Shown here one piece after another: positions 1 through 7,470 of a stretch of 64,000 nucleotides of DNA (positions are counted from its first letter, which is position 1; the number at the start of each line of letters is the position of its first letter). The translations under genes and the position numbers were made by a program. The DNA is from Candidatus Anammoxibacter sp. (GTDB lineage: Bacteria; Planctomycetota; Brocadiia; Brocadiales; Anammoxibacteraceae), in assembly GCA_021777055.1 (NCBI GenBank), contig JAIQZO010000024.1:62001-126000 (forward strand), given 5' to 3'. The notes beneath the pieces were generated by a model that did not search any database, had not been told where the DNA came from, and was given only the letters and a program-made list of their open reading frames with translations.

Positions 1-373
1 CCAACAAAAGATCAATACGGCTATTCTCAGAACCATACTGTACCTCTGATCGAATAACATCAAATCCTTGCAGCTCTTTAATCACACAGTTTTCAATACC
101 CTCCTTTACCAAATGATTAGATAACATTGTGTTGATCCCCACAAGGGCCCCTTGCTCCAGCTCTGTGAGCTCCCAGGAATATTGGCATTTACGTTTGGGG
201 TTTTGGGAATCGCTTATCCAGACAGTACTGCCGGGGGCCGAACATCCCAGCATTGTCCCGGTATTTGCAGTATGAATAGTAATGATCTCCCCGGATTCAA
301 GAGAAACATCGGCCAGAAAACGTTTGTATCTTTTAATAAGTGTTGCTTTGATAAGCGGTGTCTTAAATTTCAT
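1..373 (-). CDS. sfsA: SfsA family protein, N-terminal part, cut by window edge
   Basis: From an ATG at 373-371 the reverse strand stays open for 124 codons and leaves the window at base 1. The product starts [20 protein letters not shown] and then shows [36 protein letters not shown] and SRIDLLL, which is the order of conserved blocks in SfsA (sugar fermentation stimulation protein A). Family members are about 230 residues, so roughly half is present; the C-terminal nuclease-like half lies outside. SfsA binds DNA in enterobacteria and its exact biochemical role is unsettled. No strong ribosome binding site is visible, but the start coincides with the usual start of family homology. Its promoter would lie in 374-560. 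Confidence 0.88.
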   Translation of the reverse strand, partial: MKFKTPLIKATLIKRYKRFLADVSLESGEIITIHTANTGTMLGCSAPGSTVWISDSQNPKRKCQYSWELTELEQGALVGINTMLSNHLVKEGIENCVIKELQGFDVIRSEVQYGSENSRIDLLL

Positions 374-567
374 AATAGATGACTTTCGGCTAAATTGAAA
401 TGTTGCCTATGCTCAAGGAAATATTAGGGAATATTATCGTGCAGATGGATGGTATTAAATCAGGTTCTTCTCCCGATTAGTTTGTAAAGGCTTGTATTAG
501 TGTAGAATGTTACAATAAAGCTTAATACACAAATTTACACCTACGGTAGACTTTTAGCTTTTAAAAT

Positions 568-615
568 CATACTCATAATCTTAATCTTAATCCACTCACA
601 GAGATTATGAGTATG
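568..615. repeat. Inverted repeat with hexamer-periodic arms
   Basis: Bases 568-580 (catactcataatc) are the perfect reverse complement of 603-615, with a 22-base loop. Both arms and the 3' flank are made of 6-bp units such as cttaat, gattat and gattaa. Related copies lie at 6812-6863 and 6990-7031. The rest of 374-942 shows no gene: it is AT-rich spacer with this repeat and the hairpin at 865-903. Confidence 0.7.
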
Positions 616-864
616 ATTAAGATTATAGAGTAAGATTAAGTGTCTGATTATGATGGCAAACTAAATATATTGGAATTCTATCCATCATTATAGCAACTTA
701 TGAACAAAAATAGTGCCTGATTTGTGCTCTAGTTTAATCAAATAATTGATTCGAGAGAAAGTTATGCATTCAAAATACACTCACAACTCCTTATAGGATG
801 GGAATGATTCACTGTTTATCATCTTGAATTTTAAACAAGAAGATTTATAATTAAATTAAATAAT

Positions 865-903
865 GATTACGCTGATAAAAAACAGATTAGTATCAGCGTA
901 ATC
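865..903. promoter_or_regulatory. 12-bp inverted repeat upstream of thioredoxin-like gene
   Basis: Bases 865-876 (gattacgctgat) are exactly reverse-complementary to 892-903, with a 15-base loop. A third, partial copy (gcgtaatc) follows near 914. The repeat ends 39 bases before the ATG at 943, so it could be an operator or a 5' leader hairpin. It could equally be another short-tandem-repeat remnant like those elsewhere in the window. Confidence 0.4.
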
Positions 904-942
904 GTACATAATCGGCGTAATCAAATTTAGGAGAAACAAAAA

Positions 943-1500
943 ATGACACGTACACCATCAAACATGCTTCCTCTGGGAACCCATGCTCCCGGATTTAGCC
1001 TCATAAACCCAGTAACGGGCAACAGCGTAAGTTTGGATGACACAAAATCAGACACAGCAACTGTAATAATGTTTATCTGCAACCACTGCCCTTATGTAAA
1101 ACATGTACAAACCCACCTGGTGGAACTGGCCAATGATTATATCCGGAAAGGTATTTCATTTGTCGCCATAAATTCAAATGATGTGGAGAATTATCCTGAT
1201 GATAGTCCTGAAAAGATGAAAGATGCGGCAAAAGAGTTTAGCTACCCGTTCCCATACCTGTTTGACGAAACTCAGGAAGTTGCAAAGGCATATCAGGCCG
1301 CATGTACACCAGATTTTTATATCTTTAATTCAGAGATGAGGTTAGTTTACCGGGGACAGCTAGACGACTCACGCCCAGGCAACAACATCCCTGTAACCGG
1401 CAAGGATATGCGGGCGGCCCTGGATTCGATTCTTGATAATATGCCTGTCAGCACAGAACAGAGACCAAGTTTAGGATGCAATATCAAATGGAAAGATTAG
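943..1500 (+). CDS. Thioredoxin-fold redox protein (AhpC/TSA-like, CNHC motif)
   Basis: This 185-residue protein has no signal peptide. It shows FICNHCPYVKH at about residues 44-54, a CxxC centre on a thioredoxin fold, then FVAINSND, YLFDETQEVAKAYQAACTPD and YRGQLDDSRPG. This is the pattern of the cytosolic 'thioredoxin family protein' group related to AhpC/TSA and ResA, with the cis-Pro context CTPDFY. It probably reduces disulfides or peroxides; the substrate cannot be told from sequence. The ATG at 943 is preceded by aggag at 931-935. It appears to be monocistronic, since no gene follows closely on the same strand. Confidence 0.88.
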   Translation: MTRTPSNMLPLGTHAPGFSLINPVTGNSVSLDDTKSDTATVIMFICNHCPYVKHVQTHLVELANDYIRKGISFVAINSNDVENYPDDSPEKMKDAAKEFSYPFPYLFDETQEVAKAYQAACTPDFYIFNSEMRLVYRGQLDDSRPGNNIPVTGKDMRAALDSILDNMPVSTEQRPSLGCNIKWKD

Positions 1501-1506
1501 ATTATT

Positions 1507-1556
1507 AGGAGGTGTCTGGAAATAAGTTGTACATTCTGCGTTCAGATATAGGTTAG
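1507..1556 (+). repeat. Dispersed repeat resembling an insertion-element end
   Basis: A block beginning aggaggtgtctggaaataag and running to about 1556 recurs nearly unchanged at 22745-22795. A diverged form opens the inverted-repeat-bounded element at 41190. Its position just after a gene end in two cases and its conservation suggest the terminal repeat of a transposable element. No matching inverted end was found in 1557-2266, so this looks like a solo end or remnant. Confidence 0.55.
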
Positions 1557-1904
1557 ATTTATACAAATTTATGGAGCCAGAAACGTTTAGCCCAAGAGGC
1601 CAAACTCCTAAAAGAACTTCATTCAAGAAGGTTTATAGTCGAAGAGATCAGAAATTATAGCAGGCTCAGGTGTTTTACTTAAGACGGAGGCGGAATCTTT
1701 GCAACTGTAAATAAGCAGATGTGGGTTTAAGATGATTTTCGGAGTGAGGAGAAGAAAATCAAGCAGTTAAGAAAAACGTAAAAACCTAACCAAAAAGATT
1801 TGAAATTATTGGGGTTTATAGGTTCAAGGTTGAACATTTTTTTATCTTCCGTATATTTAACCTTTAAACCATGCATTTGAAAGAGGTCGAATATATAAAG
1901 AAAA

Positions 1905-2038
1905 TATAAACCTTTTAAAGGGTTTTACATAAATCAGGCTGAAATATAAAAATCTTTTACTATAGTATTAGTTCAGAAATTTATAAATTAATATTCATAC
2001 CTAATTCCGCATTTGTAAAACCCTTTACAGGGTTTATA
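1905..2038. mobile_element. MITE-like inverted-repeat element, 134 bp
   Basis: Bases 1905-1929 and 2014-2038 are imperfect reverse complements (22 of 25 positions). The arms carry tataaacc and agggttttaca. The 84-bp interior is AT-rich and non-coding. The form fits a non-autonomous element, but I see no clear target duplication. The surrounding spacer 1501-2266 has no convincing gene. Confidence 0.5.
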
Positions 2039-2136
2039 CTTTTTTTTTCAAATTATCCCGTCTATAGTTTCGGTCTGACCTAAACTAATGAGTACGACCC
2101 AGTTGATAAAAGTTAACCGCAGCTACTATAAAGATA

Positions 2137-2161
2137 CACATTTGTATAATATACAAATGTG
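2137..2161. promoter_or_regulatory. Perfect 25-nt palindrome
   Basis: cacatttgtata (2137-2148) and its exact reverse complement (2150-2161) are separated by one base. This geometry suits a dimeric DNA-binding protein more than a terminator, as no T-run follows. It lies about 100 bp beyond the 3' end of the minus-strand gene at 2267. Confidence 0.45.
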
Positions 2162-2266
2162 AGATTAACCACATTAAACAAAACAAACAGTTACGGATAT
2201 AGGTTTTCATCCCTGATAATGGACTGTTTTGCTTATATCTTATAATTTGTTCTATTTACACCACTT

Positions 2267-2560
2267 TTATGTATGACTGAACTTGGTTACACAGCTTTCT
2301 TTATCCATTACTTCTTTTGCCATACCATTTCGGTCAAAATCCGTAACATTTACGTCTATGACGTCTACAAGTAATCTTTTTAGCGCAGCATCTGAATTAA
2401 AGAATTTTTCTTCCCACACGGCATCATCTTCATATTTAGCCAGGATGCCATCTATATCACGATCGTTCAACCCCATATTTTCATCTGTCAAATAATCCAT
2501 CTCTTTCTGGTTATATTCTAAAAGTTTAATCATTTTAATCATCCTTATAAATTTATCCAA
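2267..2560 (-). CDS. Small hypothetical protein, 97 aa
   Basis: I do not recognise this protein. It is acidic and mostly helical, with a methionine/isoleucine/lysine-rich start (MDKFIRMIKMIKLL), then LNDRDIDGILAKYEDDAVWEEKF and VIDVNVTDFDRNGMAKEV. There is no signal peptide or membrane segment and one cysteine. Two further in-frame ATGs (residues 7 and 10) are possible starts; the third has AAGG about 9 bases upstream and is the better served. The gene stands alone between long spacers. The residue composition looks like a real protein, but nothing proves expression. Confidence 0.5.
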   Translation of the reverse strand: MDKFIRMIKMIKLLEYNQKEMDYLTDENMGLNDRDIDGILAKYEDDAVWEEKFFNSDAALKRLLVDVIDVNVTDFDRNGMAKEVMDKESCVTKFSHT

Positions 2561-3168
2561 AATCTATTTGATTATACAAACTATATAATAAATCTAACAC
2601 TTAAAACAAGAGCAAAAATCATGCCAACCACAAAACCAGGCTCTATTTACACGTAACATATTACACTGCAGCTAATTAGCCTGATCTGCCGCATCAATAG
2701 CAACCAGAATTAACGTCAATTTTGTAACACTAAAAACAGAAAAAAACAGAGAAATCAAGCGTAACTCATTACAAACAAACCAATTACATTATTTGTACCA
2801 TTATATCACATGTAAGGAAATTAACATTAAATACCTATAGTAATTTGATTTTGTTTACAATCATTGTAAACTTTTCTAACAGCTTTAAAAACAGTAGTTT
2901 ATACTAAAACGAAAGGCAAATTAAGAGGTATGATGTATTATTTTCCGGAGAAGGAAGTGACTTGATAGTTTGAAAATTTCATTTTAATTAATTGTGGTAC
3001 AACACATTTCGGGGCATAAAAGGCACTCTACAGAAAACAATTTGTCTATTTTCTTGGGATTATGTGATTAAAGTCCAACGTGACACAAATTTAATACGGA
3101 ATTTACTGCAGGTACTAAAGCATTAATGGGACGCAATTCTAATTCCATTTTAGATAGTCAATGGTTAG
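2561..3168. other. Spacer without recognisable features
   Basis: About 600 bp of AT-rich sequence between two minus-strand genes. I see no ORF with a ribosome binding site, no strong hairpin and no copy of the repeats found elsewhere. It presumably holds the promoter of the gene ending at 2560. Confidence 0.5.
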
Positions 3169-3540
3169 TCATAAACGGGTCTCATAGAACCATATAAACA
3201 CTGTCCATCCGGCAATATGGAATAGAATTATTAGCCAGAACACTATTTGATACTGCGTTTTTCTGTTCTTATGACGCAGCTTTTGCTGGGCCACAATAGC
3301 CCCCGGCCACCCACCAAGCAGATCAAGTATCCTCAGAATGTACTCAGGAATCCGCCATCTATTGTTTACAGCACGCTTTTTATCTATTCCATATATTAGT
3401 ATAGAAACAAGCGCCATTACACCATAAACCAACATAGGTAGCAGACTTTCTCTTTTTATTATGAGATATGCCGAAAAAGCAAACGGAAGGGCAATCATTA
3501 GTTTTAAAAAGATACTAATATGGGATTTGTCTCTATTCAT
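3169..3540 (-). CDS. DUF1294 family membrane protein
   Basis: This is a 123-residue protein with about four hydrophobic stretches. The segment YGIDKKRAVNNRWRIPEYIL followed by LGGWPGAIVAQQKLRHKNRK matches the DUF1294 signature (DK.A...RIPE...L...GGW.GA......HK..K). Many family members carry an N-terminal cold-shock domain; this one lacks it and begins with a short charged tail. Function is unknown. It lies 44 bp downstream of the ClC channel gene on the same strand and may be co-transcribed with it. Confidence 0.8.
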   Translation of the reverse strand: MNRDKSHISIFLKLMIALPFAFSAYLIIKRESLLPMLVYGVMALVSILIYGIDKKRAVNNRWRIPEYILRILDLLGGWPGAIVAQQKLRHKNRKTQYQIVFWLIILFHIAGWTVFIWFYETRL

Positions 3541-3584
3541 TCTATTTAATTGTTTCGAAGCAAGAACACTTAATGTGTTGCCAC

Positions 3585-5276
3585 CTAATCATCGGAAACA
3601 TATTGCCTGCAGGATGTTATAACATCTTTAATGGTTAAAAACCCTAGAAACCTGCTCTGGTTATCAACGACAGCAATACCCTTGGTTTCCTGATCAAACA
3701 AGAGCGCAAGGGCATCTTTAATGCTGGTATCAGGTGTTACCACAACGGGTTCTTTCTTTAAGATGTGCCTAACCATTGTACGATCCCCTTTATTTTCAAC
3801 ATCGTTAAGTGTAATAACACCGCGTAACACATTATCGTTACTAACGATAGGAAGTGATTGCTTACCAGAATCCGTAAATAATTGTCTTACAGCAGAAACC
3901 GTTTGATTCTCCTCCAGAGAAACGGAGTTTTTGTCCATAATATCCTTCACCCTGAGTAAAGAAAGGATATCCATATCACCAATCTTGTTTACCAGCTCCT
4001 CCAACCGATCACTTATTTGGCCAAAATAGAGAGATTTTGAACCGGACACAAAAAAAGCAGCAATATTAGCAATGGCCATTGCTATAAAAATAGGAGGGAA
4101 TCCTGACATCTCAAGAATCAGGATCATAGATGCAATTGGAGTCTTTGTAGATGCGGCATGTGATGCACTCATCCCTATTACGACATAAGCAGAGACATTT
4201 TCAGGATCAACAATAAGACCGATAATACCGCCCACACAACCACCAACAACTAATGATGGTCCAAAAACCCCGCCGGAAACACCCATTCCAACGGTCAACG
4301 AGCTCGCTAAAATTGTACCAACCAAGATAACGGAAAGAAATTCTATGCTGATATGGGGACCACTCTCTATGTAATTCAGTATGTGAAACCCTGTTCCGCC
4401 AAATGGAATATCCCCTTTTATAAGATGCAATGTTATAAAAGAACCTATGGCTGTAATGCCAATCCCCACAAGAACGGCAAACTCCGGTCTAAATAATTTA
4501 GCAAATCTTTGCCTTGCAAAGTGGAACGTATATACAAAGAGTACTCCCACAAGTCCCGTAACAATACCGACAATAAAGGAGTATAACAACTGTAACGGGG
4601 AGTTAAGGGAGGAACTTATGTTAAGCTTCAGCAAATGGGGATAACTACCTGTTAAGCAAAAAATACCAAACCTGAAAGTGAAATACGATGTCAGGCTGGC
4701 AAGGAATGACGGCATATATTCCGGCGCGTCCAGATCGTGCTTATAGGGTATCTCAGCTGCAAATATTGATCCCCCAAGAGGAGACTGGAAGATGGCTGAA
4801 GTAGCTGCCGCCCCACCGATAGTTAACGTCAAGTTCCTTTTTTCTTTGGGAAATCTTAACAAACGTGCCAACCATAAGGCAATTCCACCTCCCATAAATA
4901 CCGCCGGCCCCTCCCTGCCAGCTATGCACCCTGAACCAATTGCAGTTGCAGAGGTGACAAAATGTGAACCCACGTCTGATAATTTGATATCTCCGGCCCC
5001 CTTGCGGCATTTAATGTAATAAGGAATCCCTGTACCATCGGTGTGTCTCTTTCGAAAACGGATAAATAAAGCAGCAACAACTCCACCAACAATCATACTT
5101 AAATAAACTGGTACGCCTGCAAACAATAACTGCAGACCTGATATGGCAAGGTAAAACCCTATCATTCCAACCCCACAGCATAGCCCAACCAGAAACGCCA
5201 ACAAGACCCATCTCCTTGTATAGGAGAGAACTCCCTCAGGTCGTCTAAATATGTCAAGAACACCTTTTATTTTCAT
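3585..5276 (-). CDS. ClC-type chloride channel/transporter with C-terminal CBS pair
   Basis: The membrane domain shows the ClC selectivity-filter motifs: GTGIPYY, GSGCIAGREGPA (with the gating glutamate of GREGP) and GVSGGVFGPSL, then SASHAASTKTPIASMILILEMSG. About ten hydrophobic helices precede two CBS domains that fill the last 130 residues (VKDIMDKNSVSL and VRHILKKEPVVV). ClC proteins conduct Cl- or exchange Cl- for H+ across the inner membrane; CBS pairs usually bind adenine nucleotides and gate transport. The ATG at 5276-5274 gives 563 residues. A TTG six codons upstream (5294) is also open. Neither start has a clear ribosome binding site, and I prefer ATG. The bulky Thr in place of the usual Ser in GSGIP is a common variation. 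Confidence 0.9.
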   Translation of the reverse strand: MKIKGVLDIFRRPEGVLSYTRRWVLLAFLVGLCCGVGMIGFYLAISGLQLLFAGVPVYLSMIVGGVVAALFIRFRKRHTDGTGIPYYIKCRKGAGDIKLSDVGSHFVTSATAIGSGCIAGREGPAVFMGGGIALWLARLLRFPKEKRNLTLTIGGAAATSAIFQSPLGGSIFAAEIPYKHDLDAPEYMPSFLASLTSYFTFRFGIFCLTGSYPHLLKLNISSSLNSPLQLLYSFIVGIVTGLVGVLFVYTFHFARQRFAKLFRPEFAVLVGIGITAIGSFITLHLIKGDIPFGGTGFHILNYIESGPHISIEFLSVILVGTILASSLTVGMGVSGGVFGPSLVVGGCVGGIIGLIVDPENVSAYVVIGMSASHAASTKTPIASMILILEMSGFPPIFIAMAIANIAAFFVSGSKSLYFGQISDRLEELVNKIGDMDILSLLRVKDIMDKNSVSLEENQTVSAVRQLFTDSGKQSLPIVSNDNVLRGVITLNDVENKGDRTMVRHILKKEPVVVTPDTSIKDALALLFDQETKGIAVVDNQSRFLGFLTIKDVITSCRQYVSDD

Positions 5277-5375
5277 TTTTAGAGGCAACAACAAAACAAA
5301 TCTTAAAAATACAGTAACTGCCTATATACAAGCATGTTACATAGCATCACAAAAACATTGGCTAGGTGTATAAAG

Positions 5376-5649
5376 CGTTCAGAGTTCAACGTTCTGAGTT
5401 CTGAGACTTCTTTTCCGTATTTATCAAACAACTTTACAACCTACACTCCTTATGGTAAACATCTTTTCCATATACGTGAACCACTTAAACCCTGAACATT
5501 GAACCTATAATTAGTCAATACGTTCAGGGTTCAACGTTCTGAGACTTCTTTTCCGTATTTATCAAACAACTTTACAACCTACATACCCTACGGTAAACAT
5601 CTTTCCCATATACGTGAACCACTTAAACCCTGAACCGTGAACCTATAAT
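5376..5649. repeat. Direct repeat (about 130 bp x 2) with heptamer-periodic ends
   Basis: Copies at 5376-5511 and 5521-5649 are nearly identical; copy 1 has one extra 7-bp unit (ttctgag). Each begins with 7-bp units of the type cgttcag or agttcaa and ends with reverse-oriented units such as accctga and acattga, so each copy is an inverted-repeat element with period-7 arms. Confidence 0.75.
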
Positions 5650-5687
5650 AAAATATGCTGAATAATTCCGCAATTAACGTTCCATAT

Positions 5688-5932
5688 CAGCATTGTCCTG
5701 TTAGGAATTTGCTTAGTAAATATGTGTACTAACATTGAGTGCCTAAAATGCCTAAAGTGCCTAAAATGAGCTAAAATTATAGAAATTTATTATAAATTAA
5801 AGACAAATCTATTAACTTTAGGCACTTTAAGTATTTTAGGCACTTTAGGCACTTTTTTTCATCTTGATACTAGTAGAATATATATAAATATGTAACATTA
5901 CAGCACTGCAAAAACCTAACCGGACAATGCTA
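5688..5932. mobile_element. MITE-like element with 9-bp target duplication
   Basis: Arms 5689-5705 and 5915-5931 are inverted repeats (16 of 17), with agcattgtcc at the left tip. Identical 9-mers gttccatat at 5679-5687 and 5933-5941 flank the element and look like a target-site duplication. Inside is a second inverted repeat of 9-bp units (gtgcctaaa/atgcctaaa at 5738-5767, reverse units at 5815-5853). No transposase is encoded, so it would be non-autonomous. Confidence 0.6.
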
Positions 5933-6073
5933 GTTCCATATTGCTTTTATATTATTTACTATCCTTACCGTAAAATCAAAGGATAATTCCTGAACATTAG
6001 AAACAAATTTTAGATCATGAGGACTCTGTAAGTTTGTTGTATTTATATAAAGTTAACGTTAAAATTTGAAAGC

Positions 6074-6640
6074 ATGAGAAAAGAGAATTATTATAATGCA
6101 AACGAATCAGAGGAGAGTGCGTCAGGAAATTTTGCACTCTTTACTGATGTAAGTCTAAATCAGGGTTCGAAGTGTGGTGTAGGTGTTTTTCTGATTATCC
6201 CATCTTCTCTACTGGCATTACCACCGGAAAATATAAAAAAATCTGAAATAGTAAAGAGCATGAGGGTTAGAAGGTTTGAAAGTTCGTCATCCACAAAACT
6301 TGAGGTACAGACGGCCTTATGGGGAATTCAGTATTTCCGGGAAACATTAAACATCTCTTCTAAAAATAAGCTGTCAGTATATTGTGATTCTCAGTGTATT
6401 GCAGGGCTACCAAAAAGAAGATCACGTTTGGAAACAGCAAATTTTTGCAGCAATGGATCAAAAAGATTATTAAACCACGCAGACCTTTACCGTAGATTTT
6501 ACCAACTTCAGGATGAATTAGGATTTGATGTTATAAAAGTAACCGGACACTCCCGGTCCAGCAGCCACGATACCGTTCATCGCATTTTTTCGTATGTTGA
6601 CAGATGGGCAAGGAAGGAGTTAAAACATTTGATGTCTTAG
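6074..6640 (+). CDS. RNase H-fold protein
   Basis: The 188-residue protein carries the acidic residues of an RNase H active site in order: D25 in ALFTDVSLN, E77 in STKLEVQTALWGIQY, D105 in VYCDSQ and D176 in VDRWARKEL, with H159 in VTGHSRSSSH. This matches type I RNase H topology (first-strand Asp, helix Glu, fourth-strand Asp, C-terminal Asp). The protein is longer than classic RnhA and lacks its basic protrusion, so the substrate (RNA in RNA-DNA hybrids or another nucleic acid) is uncertain. The first 18 residues are polar and look like an extension. The ATG at 6074 has only a weak ribosome binding site (gaaag). It is flanked by long repeat-rich spacers. Confidence 0.72.
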   Translation: MRKENYYNANESEESASGNFALFTDVSLNQGSKCGVGVFLIIPSSLLALPPENIKKSEIVKSMRVRRFESSSSTKLEVQTALWGIQYFRETLNISSKNKLSVYCDSQCIAGLPKRRSRLETANFCSNGSKRLLNHADLYRRFYQLQDELGFDVIKVTGHSRSSSHDTVHRIFSYVDRWARKELKHLMS

Positions 6641-6770
6641 ATATTTGATAATCAAAAAGGCGGCATCTTACTCGTCAATTAAGTGCGCAAAATATTGATT
6701 TACAAAATAAATAGCTGGGGCTAAATTATAAATAACGAAAAAATACAATTGTCTCTATATTGCCAATTGT

Positions 6771-7031
6771 ATTAAATTAACGTTTGAGGCAGACTTTTTG
6801 CTTTTAAAATCATACTCATAATCGTACTCTTAATCCACACACAACGATTACGATTATGAGTATAGTAATTTTTTGGAGAGCAGTGGGTAGTTCCTAACTC
6901 AATTATTAATAAAATGAAAATTCCTGTACTATTAAATTAACGTTTGAGGCGGACTTTTTAGCCTCTAGAATCTTAATCCTAATAGTACTCATAATCTTAA
7001 TCCAGACACAATGCTCACCATTAAGATTATG
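6771..7031. repeat. Two diverged copies of a short inverted-repeat element
   Basis: A shared head (taacgtttgaggc plus gactttt) occurs near 6779 and 6939, 160 bp apart. Each is followed by an inverted repeat: 6812-6824 with 6851-6863, and 6990-7000 with 7021-7031. The arms resemble the element at 568-615 (tcataatc/gattatga). A fragment recurs near 7277. Confidence 0.65.
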
Positions 7032-7054
7032 AACATTGCGCTTATAATTTGAAT

Positions 7055-7214
7055 ATACCAGCCCAGGGCAACGCCTTGGGACAAAAATACAAAAGAAATT
7101 TAGCCCTATAAGGGCGTAACATACATTGGCGATGAATCGGGAAAATATGTTGCACCCATTCAGGGTGCAAATTAATGGTTACCTTTGCCCCAGTGCGCTG
7201 CCCTGGGCTGGTAT
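7055..7214. repeat. 160-bp GC-rich inverted-repeat element
   Basis: ataccagcccagggca (7055-7070) is perfectly reverse-complementary to 7199-7214. The interior has two more hairpins (agccctataagggc and tgcaccc/gggtgca). The GC content contrasts with the surroundings. The core gcccagggc resembles the tips of the element at 44312-44493. It may be a REP/RAYT-type or MITE-type structure; no associated transposase is in the window. Confidence 0.65.
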
Positions 7215-7470
7215 GTATAACCCCTTTGGGGTATTTTGTATATCTTTAAATCTTTCTATTTTAAGTTAACACCAAATTTATAATCTTAATCTTGGTCCAC
7301 CCACTGTGATTATGGATATAGACTTTTTGATAGGTTTCGCTACATTTTAACTCATAACAAATACAACAGTTACATCTTGGCTCAAAAAAAACGTATTCAG
7401 CCAAAACAGGAATTGAAAAAAAGCAAACGCTTATTCTTTAAAAAGGAAAGAAAACTAGGAGAGACCAAAA

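Noticed and set aside
1557-1900. Possible transposase remnant after the 1507 repeat
   Set aside because: A short stretch (AQEAKLLKELHSRRFIVEEI) is open, but stops follow quickly and no transposase motif can be seen.
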